Part shown: piece after piece, positions 1-8,486 of the stretch
How the letters are laid out: the number at the start of each line of letters is the position of its first letter
Numbering within the stretch: position 1 is the stretch's first letter
Source: Chloroflexota bacterium
GTDB lineage: Bacteria > Chloroflexota > Anaerolineae > Anaerolineales > UBA11579
Direction: 5' to 3'
Assembly: GCA_018662365.1 (NCBI GenBank)
Contig: JABJGH010000066.1
Location: forward strand, 26,416-90,415
DNA length: 64,000 nt
The notes under the pieces: model-generated
What the model was told of the DNA's origin: nothing
Database searches by the model: none
Seen by the model: the letters and a program-made list of their open reading frames with translations, nothing else
Program-made: the position numbers and the translations under genes

Positions 1-763
1 ACTGAGTTCCTTCCACTTCAGCGAGGGCGTTAAATATGCGACGACAAAGGAGGCGAGCTTCAGAGAAATCATGGCCGGCAGCTAGCAAGATCTTTTCAGC
101 TTGAATGCTGTGCTGCCTAAGATGAGCGTCGAACCGATGAAGACGAAATTGAATTGGCAATAATTCTTCTTCCCAAAAAATAACCTTATGCTCCAATTCA
201 TCGTTTTTTATATCTGAAAATATTTCTCCGATCTCATTATGGATTCTTTCAAATAATGAGAGTATATCTTTTAGGGGTTTTTCAAAATAGGCATCGGAAA
301 AGCCACCCCGCACTTCAAAATGTTGAGTCCAATCTTCACGTGTGAATTTTACCTGTTCTTCATTATTTCGAAATCGGTTTAAACCAGTTTCAATGGACAT
401 CAAAAAAGACCATTCTCCTTCGATAGAATGTTGGAGGGTGTTCCTTAAGGACCATTCGTCTTCATTTTTTTTGAAATCGATATTGGCTTCATCTACCCCC
501 ACTATTAAGGCTTGTAAATCAAAATAAGCCTGATGGTGCTGAGCGAGAATGTCTTGGGTGATCGAAATAGGATTTCCCAGTTTAATTCTTTCAGCCCTTA
601 ATTTTACGGCGAGTTTTCGTAATTCTTCATAGACCCTAAAGTTCGCGAAACGAATTCCTTCGTTATATCCTTTCCATTTCCAAGTTGTCTCGAGTTCAAC
701 CTCCGAAAGGGGTTGAATAATATTTACAAATTCATAAACTGTTGAACGGAGTTCCTTATGCAT
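1..763 (-). CDS. DinB-like helical-bundle protein, 3' end cut by window edge
   Basis: An open frame starts at an ATG at 763 and runs off the left edge after 254 codons, so the C-terminus is missing. A CAGAGG ribosome site lies 7 bases upstream of the ATG; the other ATG at 767 hits a stop after three codons. The predicted protein is soluble and helical. A histidine in the segment RNTLQHSIEGEW (about residue 112) and the H-x4-H-x3-H cluster around residues 209-218 resemble the metal-binding histidines of the DinB/YfiT superfamily. Members include thiol-dependent transferases and many stress proteins of unknown substrate. No partner gene is visible on this side. The family call is from motif pattern only; the function is open. 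Confidence 0.6.
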   Translation of the reverse strand, partial: MHKELRSTVYEFVNIIQPLSEVELETTWKWKGYNEGIRFANFRVYEELRKLAVKLRAERIKLGNPISITQDILAQHHQAYFDLQALIVGVDEANIDFKKNEDEWSLRNTLQHSIEGEWSFLMSIETGLNRFRNNEEQVKFTREDWTQHFEVRGGFSDAYFEKPLKDILSLFERIHNEIGEIFSDIKNDELEHKVIFWEEELLPIQFRLHRFDAHLRQHSIQAEKILLAAGHDFSEARLLCRRIFNALAEVEGTQ

Positions 764-940
764 GCATATACCTCTGATAATTTAGTAACAATTTAATGGA
801 TATCGATGATGTTTGTGGTCAAAAAAGTTATATCATGATTTTACTGATGAAACGGGTAACCCGACCCTTGCATATTGATGGAAGGGAATTAAAGGAATAC
901 AATACTTCTAAGGAAAAATGAAAATTTGAGGAGGATCGTA

Positions 941-1795
941 ATGAGCTCACAAAAAATTGCTATCGTTACAGACAGTTCCGCATATATTCCTAAAGAAGTA
1001 ATGGCAGGTTTGAATATTCACGTCATCCCCCTGTGGATGATCTGGGATGATGAAAAGTTTCGAGATGGGGTGGATATTGACCCGGAGAGTTTTTATAAAC
1101 GGTTATCCAACTCAAAAACAATCCCTACCAGTTCACAGCCCTCTGCCGGGGAGTTTATTGAGTTCTTTAAAAAGGTGGCAGAAAATAATGATGCCATTGT
1201 GGCGGTGTTGGTATCTTCAAAGCTAAGCGGCACGATTGCAAGCGCATTGGCAGCCCAAAAAGATTTACCAGAAATCCCGATAGAAATTGTGGATACCTAT
1301 AATGTTTCAATGGGGTTGGGATTCCCCGTTTTGGCTGCTGCAAAGGCAGTTGAGGCTGGGAAAACGGTGGAGGAAATAGTTTCTATCGCTGAAGGGGTGA
1401 GCAAGGAGATGAGTTTTCTCTTTGCAGTGGACACTCTGGAGTTTTTACGGAAAGGTGGACGAATTGGAGGGGCAAAGGCTTTGTTGGGAACTGCTTTGAG
1501 AATCAAACCAATTTTACATTTTGAGGATGGGAGGATCGAACCCTTGATGCAGATTCGCACAAAGAAAAAAGCGCTGAAAGGATTGCTGGATATTGCAGAA
1601 AGCCGCTTAGATGGACGAAAGATGGCAGAAGTAGCGGTGATCGACATTGATGCGGATAAAGAAGGTGGTCAAGTTGCAAAAATGGTCGAGAAACGATTTG
1701 GAATGAGCAAGGTGATTAGAGCTGGAGTAAGCCCAGTGGTTGGGACACACGCGGGACCGGGGGCGGTTGGGCTGATTTTTTATCCAGAAGAATAA
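941..1795 (+). CDS. DegV family fatty-acid-binding protein
   Basis: This 284-residue protein matches the DegV/FakB family, which binds one fatty acid; in firmicutes FakB hands it to the kinase FakA. Seen: N-terminal IAIVTDSSAYIP, a PTSSQPSAGEF segment near residue 64, a SSKLSGT loop, and VDTYNVSMGLG, all typical of the two-domain DegV fold. Length is normal for the family. The ATG at 941 is chosen because GGAGG ends 6 bases before it; an in-frame TTG at 926 overlaps that site and is unlikely. No FakA kinase gene is adjacent, so a role in fatty-acid phosphorylation is not supported by context. It is a single-gene unit, convergent with the reductive dehalogenase genes. Confidence 0.9.
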   Translation: MSSQKIAIVTDSSAYIPKEVMAGLNIHVIPLWMIWDDEKFRDGVDIDPESFYKRLSNSKTIPTSSQPSAGEFIEFFKKVAENNDAIVAVLVSSKLSGTIASALAAQKDLPEIPIEIVDTYNVSMGLGFPVLAAAKAVEAGKTVEEIVSIAEGVSKEMSFLFAVDTLEFLRKGGRIGGAKALLGTALRIKPILHFEDGRIEPLMQIRTKKKALKGLLDIAESRLDGRKMAEVAVIDIDADKEGGQVAKMVEKRFGMSKVIRAGVSPVVGTHAGPGAVGLIFYPEE

Positions 1796-1830
1796 TCGGT
1801 CGATAATTTAAGACAGAATGAATTAAAAAA

Positions 1831-1855
1831 AAGAGACGAGTAATCCTCGTCTCTT
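1831..1855 (-). terminator. Bidirectional hairpin between degV and rdhB
   Basis: Ten-base perfect arms (1831-1840 and 1846-1855) with a 5-base loop. On the minus strand the stem is followed by a run of T, so it best serves as the end of the rdhA-rdhB unit, but it also lies 35 bases after the DegV stop. Confidence 0.75.
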
Positions 1856-1952
1856 TGATGATTAAGATCGATTTTTAATAGAAAGGAGATTCCATCTTAA
1901 AAATCATTTACCTAGAGATAAACTTTAGGTATTTTATTTTAATCAGTCAATA

Positions 1953-2216
1953 TTAAGCTTGTAGTCTCCTTGAAGATAAGAACCAAGCTAAACCTAAGAA
2001 GATCAGTGCAGGTACACCTAAGAATAGCAATAGGTATCCAGCCGCTCGGGGTTCTACTTCAAGAATTGAGGCGCTATAATTTTGGGCTGCCACATAGGCC
2101 AAAAACCAACCAATTATGCCCAAGAGCCATTCGTACCATTTGAGGTTTACTTTCTTAACGATCAACATGGTTACAACGACTACACCAATAATTAACAATA
2201 AAGTTGGAAATAACAT
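1953..2216 (-). CDS. rdhB: Putative reductive dehalogenase membrane anchor (RdhB-like)
   Basis: An 87-residue protein with three hydrophobic segments (about residues 3-19, 30-45, 60-80), an EVEPRAAGYLLLFLGVPALI stretch and a basic C-terminus. Size, topology and position 13 bases after rdhA match RdhB, the small integral membrane protein thought to hold the exported catalytic subunit RdhA at the outer face of the cytoplasmic membrane. AAGGAG precedes the ATG. It is cotranscribed with rdhA on the minus strand and followed by a hairpin terminator. RdhB proteins are short and poorly conserved, so the name rests on context plus topology. Confidence 0.75.
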   Translation of the reverse strand: MLFPTLLLIIGVVVVTMLIVKKVNLKWYEWLLGIIGWFLAYVAAQNYSASILEVEPRAAGYLLLFLGVPALIFLGLAWFLSSRRLQA

Positions 2217-2229
2217 TTTTATCGGCTCC

Positions 2230-3621
2230 TTAACCTAGATCGCCGTGAATTTTGCCACGGGTTGTGTCAATGCCGTATTCTGGCATATCCAGTTTGTACC
2301 AATCTTCTGGATCTTTCATTGGTTGACCCAATGTTTCCCAATTTGGTGTGTAGAGGAAGTCATCCAAAGTTCGTAATGTGGAATTGAGGACAGGTAAATT
2401 ACCTGCAGCCCAACCTTGCAACTTGTGTAATCCAGCTAAGTTTTTCTCACTGAATGGGCAATATGCAAAACAGATTCCACAACCAGTTCCGACTTCGTAC
2501 CAGTATGAGCGGCATTTCACGCCATCATCGTACCAAGCCTTGATTCCAGGATTGTTCCATTCACCAGTGGTTTCCCAGCTTGGTTCTTCATCCATGGAAA
2601 GAGCTTTACTTGGGCACATTTCCGCACATTTCTTACAGGTTCGGCAGAAATTCATGAGGCCAGCATCGATCGGTTTTGTTGGGGCGATATCCAAATTCGT
2701 AAGAAGTTTGAATACGCGGACAACAGGTCCATACTCTGGAGTGATGAGGCGGTTGTAGCGAGCCATTTCACCCAAACCAGCCATGACAGCCATACCAGGA
2801 GCGGTTCCCAAAGCATTGCGGCGATATTCGCCAGGTGCTTGGTAGCCAAGGGTCTTGAGGAACATTTGGGTTCGAGCCTGGACTAATCCACCAATCTCAT
2901 AACCCATGCTGGAAACCGATCCACCCAATTCTGTGGGAGCGCGGCGCCAAAGCTCACGGCTCATTTGAACTGTGAATACAATCGCAGTTCGGCAGTCTTG
3001 AGGAAGATAGCGATGAGTTTCTGTTTCTGTTGGTTCCGAATGAGCGCTAGAGTATTCAATGATCTTGCGGTCGCCATCATTGGCATAAAGCAATTTTTCT
3101 GTTGTACCAGGTTCAAGCTTTACAAAGCCTACAGAGGAAGCACCATAATAACGCATTGCAGCTGTTACAAGTTCTGCAGCTTCTTCGGGGGTTCCTTTCC
3201 ATTTGGAAACGCCACGATCTTCTGGATTGAAACGGCCCTCGGGGCCGATGAACTGTGATTCTGCTAAAGAAAGATTAGCAAATCCATGTCCCCAACCAGC
3301 AGCAACCGCGTGAGCTTTGAGATCCCAACCTGGGGTTCCTTTTTCCAATCTGCTTTGCTCATTAGTTTTGTCAATTTCTTTTAGTTTGTCTAATTTGTCG
3401 CCATAGAATTTTGGATTAAAACCAGTGATTGAAGCATCATGACGTTTCATTACCTCCCAGTCAATTTCGACTGTGGGTTTATCAATTTCTTTAATCCAAC
3501 CAGGGCGTTTATTGGAGGGCAGTTTTTCATCAGCCCCCAACAAAAATGGGCCAGTAGCTGCGGCGGTGCCGAGTACACCCATTTCTTTAAAAAATTCTCG
3601 TCGTGTTAAGTTCTCAGGCAT
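2230..3621 (-). CDS. rdhA: Reductive dehalogenase catalytic subunit RdhA
   Basis: The 463-residue protein has a twin-arginine signal (TRREFFKEMGVLG, residues 6-18) and two C-terminal 4Fe-4S motifs: C326-x2-C-x2-C-x3-CP and C370-x10-C381-x2-C-x3-CP. This is the layout of corrinoid-dependent reductive dehalogenases, which remove halogen from organic molecules as terminal electron acceptors. Length and Tat export fit the respiratory, membrane-associated class, not the longer cytosolic class. GGAGG lies just upstream of the ATG. It is followed by rdhB and preceded, 100 bases away on the same strand, by a pentaheme lipoprotein gene. No corrinoid gene or B12 riboswitch was recognised nearby. The substrate cannot be told from sequence. 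Exported epoxyqueuosine-reductase-like relatives share the Fe-S layout, but the Tat signal plus RdhB favour RdhA. Confidence 0.88.
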   Translation of the reverse strand: MPENLTRREFFKEMGVLGTAAATGPFLLGADEKLPSNKRPGWIKEIDKPTVEIDWEVMKRHDASITGFNPKFYGDKLDKLKEIDKTNEQSRLEKGTPGWDLKAHAVAAGWGHGFANLSLAESQFIGPEGRFNPEDRGVSKWKGTPEEAAELVTAAMRYYGASSVGFVKLEPGTTEKLLYANDGDRKIIEYSSAHSEPTETETHRYLPQDCRTAIVFTVQMSRELWRRAPTELGGSVSSMGYEIGGLVQARTQMFLKTLGYQAPGEYRRNALGTAPGMAVMAGLGEMARYNRLITPEYGPVVRVFKLLTNLDIAPTKPIDAGLMNFCRTCKKCAEMCPSKALSMDEEPSWETTGEWNNPGIKAWYDDGVKCRSYWYEVGTGCGICFAYCPFSEKNLAGLHKLQGWAAGNLPVLNSTLRTLDDFLYTPNWETLGQPMKDPEDWYKLDMPEYGIDTTRGKIHGDLG

Positions 3622-3721
3622 AGGATTTCCTCCTAAAGAAATCTTTCATTCTGAATAATGGTAAAACGGTTATCTTTCTGTTCCAAACAATCTTTGTTCA
3701 ATATATTTCTCCTTTAATCGA

Positions 3722-4321
3722 TTAGTTCTTGGTCAATTCATAATCCTCATGGCATAACTCGCAACCTCCATCGAAGGTTTCATGCATGGGATGACATACG
3801 ATACAACGCACATCTGTTGTGTAATGGTAATCATGTGGATTGACAGGTTTGTAATTTCTAGTTAAGTCCGAAACAGCTCCGTATGAACCTCCATGACAAT
3901 TTAAGCAAATTTGATCGGGTGGTGAAGTGAAATCCCTATTTGGGGGAAGGTTATGACAGCCGTGGCAATTTGGCAGAGGCACATCCTTATTCACTTCGTC
4001 TTCTTCTGTATGACAGTCGGCACAACTGGTGAGGACATGTTGATGCAAGCTATCTAAGCTGGTGGATGTATCCCAATTTGCTTCAACTTCTTCCTCAGCT
4101 TTTGGGGTGAGAATATTTGTAAAAATTTCTCCGATATCCACTGGTTCACCATCGATATCCGTTTCTTCTTCAATATCGGAGACCGAAAGGAGACCGTTAT
4201 CCTCTTCTTCTATGTTCTCTTCTACAGGTGTCGGTTCGGGTGGCTCTTCTCCACAGGCAACAATCAGAAGGCAACAAAGAAGGAGGGTAAAACAATTTCT
4301 CAGGGTTAATTTATTGATCAT
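3722..4321 (-). CDS. Pentaheme c-type cytochrome lipoprotein
   Basis: A 199-residue lipoprotein: hydrophobic signal ending in LLIVACG puts the lipidated cysteine at residue 23, followed by an acidic, glutamate-rich linker to about residue 80. Five CxxCH heme motifs then start at residues 100, 119, 139, 173 and 187. Heme spacing is compact, as in small cytochrome c3/NrfB-like electron carriers. It would sit on the outer face of the membrane. The next gene on the same strand, 100 bases on, is rdhA, so it may pass electrons to the dehalogenase; this is inference, as most studied respiratory dehalogenases do not use such a cytochrome. Upstream lie unusual palindromes that could control the unit. 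Confidence 0.88.
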   Translation of the reverse strand: MINKLTLRNCFTLLLCCLLIVACGEEPPEPTPVEENIEEEDNGLLSVSDIEEETDIDGEPVDIGEIFTNILTPKAEEEVEANWDTSTSLDSLHQHVLTSCADCHTEEDEVNKDVPLPNCHGCHNLPPNRDFTSPPDQICLNCHGGSYGAVSDLTRNYKPVNPHDYHYTTDVRCIVCHPMHETFDGGCELCHEDYELTKN

Positions 4322-4373
4322 TTTTTCTGTGAACTCTCATTAGCGATTTGTATGTTGTTAAATAGCCAAAATG

Positions 4374-4388
4374 GCACTAATTTGGTGC
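4374..4388. promoter_or_regulatory. Imperfect palindrome upstream of pentaheme cytochrome
   Basis: A 15-base inverted repeat (GCAC-TAA-T-TTG-GTGC, six of seven arm bases paired) lies about 53 bases before the cytochrome start. It is a possible operator overlapping the promoter region; no regulator can be assigned. Confidence 0.3.
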
Positions 4389-4482
4389 AATTACTCGTGA
4401 ATTTTTTCACAGCAACATAATAATGATACCAAAAATAACTTATATTAATGACAGGAAAAACACCCGCTAAACGCATCTATTT

Positions 4483-4533
4483 CCCATTTATTTAATGGGT
4501 AAATATCCCATTAGCTATGGGATATTTACCCAT
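4483..4533. promoter_or_regulatory. Nested palindrome array, candidate operator of the rdh unit
   Basis: Perfect 17-base arms at 4495-4511 and 4517-4533 flank a 5-base loop. The core CCCAT/ATGGG recurs alternately at 4483, 4495, 4507, 4517 and 4529, giving several overlapping inverted repeats about one helical turn apart. The exporter's own terminator lies between this array and the ABC genes, so the array belongs to the upstream region of the cytochrome-rdhA-rdhB unit (about 160 bases before its start). It lacks a T-run on either side, which speaks against a terminator. Confidence 0.5.
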
Positions 4534-4578
4534 GGTTCGAGAGGTTGCTTTATAAGAATATTCCCCCCTTAAACAAAA

Positions 4579-4608
4579 GATCCTCGGCGAATTTAGTCGC
4601 CGAGGATC
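4579..4608 (-). terminator. Terminator of the ABC exporter operon
   Basis: Perfect 12-base GC-rich arms (4579-4590, 4597-4608), 6-base loop, then a T-rich tail on the minus strand, 35 bases after the exporter stop codon. Confidence 0.85.
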
Positions 4609-4642
4609 GATATTTTGAAAAAATCTGGATTTATTTAATTCA

Positions 4643-6565
4643 CTAATCAATCTCACGTCTAAATTGGCTCATATAGAGATCATAGTAAAAACCTTTAGCA
4701 GCCAATAAGGTCTCATGGTCACCACGTTCAACAATCTTTCCATCGTCTATGACTATCACTTGGTCGGCACTGCGAATCGTGCTTAAGCGATGGGCGATCA
4801 CAAAACTGGTTCGACCAGCTAAAAGTTGTTCAAGCGCAGCCTGGATCAACCGCTCTGTGCGAGTATCCACTGAGGAGGTTGCTTCGTCTAAGATCAAAAT
4901 TTGTGGCTCTGCGAGGGCTGCGCGGGCGATGGCAAGTAATTGTCGCTGCCCTGCACTTAACCCTGAACCCCTTTCTCCGAGCTCAGTCTGATAGCCATCG
5001 GGTAAGTTATCGACAAAACTGTCGGCATGGGCGAGCTTTGCTGCAGCGATTACTTCTTCGTCGGTGGCATCTGGTCGACCAAAGCGGATATTTTCCATGA
5101 CGGTATCGGAAAACAGGAAACTATCTTGTAGAACGACAGCGATTTGGCTGCGGATGCTGGCGGCAGTTACATCGCGTACATCATGACCATCAATTTTTAG
5201 TGATCCGCCGGTGATATCATAAAACCGAGGAATTAGGTTTGCGATGGTTGTTTTACCCGCGCCAGTGGGACCGACAATCGCCACGGTTTGACCGGGTTTG
5301 GCGGTGAGGTTTATCCCTTTGAGAACGGGTTCCCCCTCCACATATTCTGCCCAGACATCTTCAAGTTCAACGAGGCCTTCGATTTTTGGAAGGACCGTTG
5401 CATCTTCCTTGTCTTGAACATCAGGGACTTCGTCCAATAAGCTGAAAATCCGTTCGCCACCGGCGATAGCAGATTGAATTTGGGTCCAGAGGACGGATAT
5501 TTGCTGCACGGGGCGATTGAATTGCTGGACGTAGGCGATAAAGGTGATCATGAGACCAAATGAAATTGTTGTTCCAAACAGTTCACCACCATTTAATAAT
5601 GCCCAGCCCCCTGCCACGGTGACCAGCATGAGACCGACATAGCCTAAAGCCTCTAGGGTTGGTGCAAGAGCTGAGGTGTAAGCAACAGCCTTGATATTGG
5701 CATCTCGATTAGCAGCGTTGGTCTCCATGAAGGAGGAGATATTTTCATCTTCTCGACTAAAAGCTTGGGATTCACGCACGCCAGCGATACTTTCTTGAAG
5801 TTCTGCGTTTACCGAACCCATTTCAAGACGGGTTTGTCGGTATGCCTTTCGAGCTTGGTTGGAGAACCAAAGTGTAGCAACAGCCATCAAAGGCACCATG
5901 GCGATGGAGATGAGGGAGTAAGCCACACTGCTTAGGAGCATGTTGTAGACCACCCAGATCATGAGGATGGCCCCACTTAAGACCTGCACTAATGCAAATG
6001 TCATTCCTTGTTGGATGGTGTCAGCGTCATTGGTTACCCGGCTCATCGTATCTCCGGCTTCACTTTCAACATGGAAACCAATGGAGAGGCGATTGATATG
6101 TTCAAATACTTTTACGCGGATGGTTCGAAGGACGTGTTGTCCTGACCAAGTCATGAAGAAGAACATTAGACCTGTGGTTACTGCCCCCACCACCATTAAT
6201 ATGATGATCTCAACGACAACCGCTCCCAAACCAGCACGATAGTCATCTACCGTCCAATCGGCTTGGGGGGAATCGATCGTACAACCTTCTGTTTGACCTT
6301 CATCACCTGCGAAGAGGTCTGCAAAGGGGGAATTTTCTCCACCGATGATCTGGGAGCCAGCAGGGGTGATGTAACAGTCAACTGCCTGACCAAATAGTTC
6401 GGGTGTTCTCACTTGCGCCCAAGTCCCTATGATCATCATTATTGCGACGATCAGATATTGGAACCAATACGGTTTAAAGTATTTTACAAATCTCTTTAGT
6501 GTTTCCGAAACCTTGACTGGTTTTGAAGTTTCTTGATTAAACATTCTATCGCTATGACCAATCAT
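4643..6565 (-). CDS. Heterodimeric ABC exporter, subunit with canonical ATPase residues
   Basis: A 640-residue half-transporter: an N-terminal six-helix exporter domain (about residues 30-360) fused to an ABC ATPase. Walker A is GPTGAGKTT, Walker B ILILDEATSS with the catalytic Glu, and the switch histidine is present (VIAHRLST). The signature reads LSAGQ instead of LSGGQ. The loop between helices 1 and 2 is long (about 60 residues) and holds two cysteines. It follows its partner gene with one base between them and a GGAGG site in the partner's end. Together they should form an asymmetric multidrug- or lipid-type exporter like BmrCD, LmrCD or TM287/288. The substrate is unknown. Confidence 0.88.
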   Translation of the reverse strand: MIGHSDRMFNQETSKPVKVSETLKRFVKYFKPYWFQYLIVAIMMIIGTWAQVRTPELFGQAVDCYITPAGSQIIGGENSPFADLFAGDEGQTEGCTIDSPQADWTVDDYRAGLGAVVVEIIILMVVGAVTTGLMFFFMTWSGQHVLRTIRVKVFEHINRLSIGFHVESEAGDTMSRVTNDADTIQQGMTFALVQVLSGAILMIWVVYNMLLSSVAYSLISIAMVPLMAVATLWFSNQARKAYRQTRLEMGSVNAELQESIAGVRESQAFSREDENISSFMETNAANRDANIKAVAYTSALAPTLEALGYVGLMLVTVAGGWALLNGGELFGTTISFGLMITFIAYVQQFNRPVQQISVLWTQIQSAIAGGERIFSLLDEVPDVQDKEDATVLPKIEGLVELEDVWAEYVEGEPVLKGINLTAKPGQTVAIVGPTGAGKTTIANLIPRFYDITGGSLKIDGHDVRDVTAASIRSQIAVVLQDSFLFSDTVMENIRFGRPDATDEEVIAAAKLAHADSFVDNLPDGYQTELGERGSGLSAGQRQLLAIARAALAEPQILILDEATSSVDTRTERLIQAALEQLLAGRTSFVIAHRLSTIRSADQVIVIDDGKIVERGDHETLLAAKGFYYDLYMSQFRREID

Positions 6566-6566
6566 A

Positions 6567-8486
6567 TTAGGCCTCCTCTCCGTTTATTTTTACGTCGTCA
6601 TCTAACTGAGAATGGTAAATCTCAGAATAGATCTCGCTGTTTTCAAGCAGCTCTTCGTGAGTGCCGGAGGCAGCTATTTTTCCTGCATCGAGAACCAAGA
6701 TCTGATCGGCGTTCAAAACTGTACTAATGCGCTGGGCGATCACAAAACTTGTGCGCCCGACCATCAACCGATCTAAGGCTTGTTGAATTTCATATTCTGT
6801 TTGGAGATCGACACTTGAAGTTGAATCATCCAAAATAAGAATCTTTGGATTTAACAATAATGCCCTAGCAATAGCGACACGTTGTTTTTGTCCACCGGAC
6901 AAGGTTGAGCCTCGCTCACCTACATCGGTCTCATAGCCATCTGGAAACTCTAGGATAAAGTCATGGGCAGCAGCGGCTTTCGCGGCTTCGATGACTTCTT
7001 CTCTACTGGCGTCTGGTCGACCATAGGCAATATTTTCATGGATCGTGCCAGTGAACAAGGTGGTTTCTTGAAGGACGATGCCGATTTGTTCGCGCATCGA
7101 TTCAATTTGCACTTTGCTGATATCCTGTCCATCGATAAGGACTTTGCCTTCGGTGGGATCATAAAATCTTGGGATGAGGTTGATAAAGGTTGATTTACCT
7201 GAACCGGTCATTCCCAAAAGTGCGACCGTCTCACCTGATTTGGCATCAAAACTAATCTCATCCAACACAGGTGTTTCCCCACCAAAATAGCGGAAGGTGA
7301 CATTATCAAATGAGACATCTCCTTTCACTTCTGCGAGGGGTTTGGCATCTGGTGCATCTTCTACATCGGATTGGGCATCTAAGATCTCAAAAACCCTGGT
7401 AGCCGAAGCAGCGGCCTGAGACATCAAGGTGATGATGAAACCCAATTGACCGACGGGGATGAAAACAAAGATGAGGTAAAGGCTGAATTTTTGGTATTCG
7501 CCAAGGGTTAAAGTGCCATCGATGATCTGTCCTCCACCGTAGTAAATGATGGCGGCTTGGCCAAGATTTGCCAACAAAAAGATAGTTGGCATCAGAAAAG
7601 TCATCAGCTTCATGACCTTAATGTTTTGGTCCATGAAGATATTGGCAGCTGACTCGAATTTTTTGACCTGTTGTTTTTCTCGGTTGAAGGCTTTAACTAC
7701 TTTAATTCCTGCTAATCCTTCTTGCAAGATCGAGTTCATTGCAGAAAGTTTTTTCTGAACCCTTTCGAACATCGGGCGGGCAACGCCACCAAAGACCATG
7801 AACATTAAAAATGCCAGTGGCAAAATCGGAAGAATGACCATGGTTAGTTTTGCATTCGTTGCGAATAACAAAGCCAGGGTGCCAGTAAGGAGGATCAATG
7901 ATTGAGCAGACATTAATAAGCCTTGCCCAATAAAGGTACGCACCTTTTCTACGTCATCCGTTGCTCGAATCATCAATTGACCCGTGCGGTGTTTGTCGTG
8001 GTAGCTAAAAGAAAGACGCTGAATTTTTGCAAATAATTCGTTACGAAATTCAAATGAGACCGATTGAGAGACTCGTTCTCCCATATAGGCCTGGGTAAAT
8101 GCAAATAAGCCACGGATGATGGCGAAAACCAGGATCAATGCGCCAGCCCAAATGATGGCATCGAAAGCACCATCATAATTGGCGGTTACTTCTTCAAGGG
8201 ATAATCCCAATTGATCCAAAGCGAGAGATTGAAATGCTGCTGGAACCTCTAATATTTTTGAAGCGATGAAACCATCGGTTATTGAATCAATGATATTTTG
8301 CAATAGTTCTGGCACCGCTAATTGTGCAAGGGTAGCAACTACCAAGGCCCCATAGGCCCAAAAAGCCTCTTTTTTATAGCGGCCTAAATAGCGGATCGCA
8401 CGGCCAAGGCTTCCCATGGAAGACCCACCTTTGCGCTTTTCACGACGACCGCTTCCACGCAGCCTTTGTGTTCTAGCTTTCATCAT
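6567..8486 (-). CDS. Heterodimeric ABC exporter, subunit with degenerate ATPase residues
   Basis: A 639-residue half-transporter with a six-helix domain and an ABC ATPase. Walker A (GMTGSGKST) and signature (LSGGQ) are standard, but the Walker B Glu is Asp (ILILDDSTSS) and the switch His is Gln (VIAQRIST). These changes pair with the LSAGQ signature of the other subunit to make one non-consensus ATP site, the hallmark of heterodimeric exporters. The start at 8486 overlaps the MarR gene by 14 bases, showing tight coupling. The first 23 residues are very basic; an internal Met at 8417 with an AGGTGG-like site is an alternative start. Likely controlled by the MarR protein encoded upstream. Confidence 0.87.
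   Translation of the reverse strand: MMKARTQRLRGSGRREKRKGGSSMGSLGRAIRYLGRYKKEAFWAYGALVVATLAQLAVPELLQNIIDSITDGFIASKILEVPAAFQSLALDQLGLSLEEVTANYDGAFDAIIWAGALILVFAIIRGLFAFTQAYMGERVSQSVSFEFRNELFAKIQRLSFSYHDKHRTGQLMIRATDDVEKVRTFIGQGLLMSAQSLILLTGTLALLFATNAKLTMVILPILPLAFLMFMVFGGVARPMFERVQKKLSAMNSILQEGLAGIKVVKAFNREKQQVKKFESAANIFMDQNIKVMKLMTFLMPTIFLLANLGQAAIIYYGGGQIIDGTLTLGEYQKFSLYLIFVFIPVGQLGFIITLMSQAAASATRVFEILDAQSDVEDAPDAKPLAEVKGDVSFDNVTFRYFGGETPVLDEISFDAKSGETVALLGMTGSGKSTFINLIPRFYDPTEGKVLIDGQDISKVQIESMREQIGIVLQETTLFTGTIHENIAYGRPDASREEVIEAAKAAAAHDFILEFPDGYETDVGERGSTLSGGQKQRVAIARALLLNPKILILDDSTSSVDLQTEYEIQQALDRLMVGRTSFVIAQRISTVLNADQILVLDAGKIAASGTHEELLENSEIYSEIYHSQLDDDVKINGEEA

Noticed and set aside
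1297..1647. Open frame on the minus strand inside the DegV gene
   Set aside because: Lies fully within a well-supported gene, with no ribosome site or recognisable product. Many similar frames opposite or inside other genes were dropped for the same reason.
4495..4533. The 17-base palindrome as a transcription terminator
   Set aside because: It is AT-rich, lacks a T-run on either strand, and the exporter already has a strong terminator 46 bases away.
3622..4642. Cobalamin riboswitch near rdhA
   Set aside because: No B12-box-like sequence or the expected long structured leader could be recognised in the gap or before the cytochrome gene.
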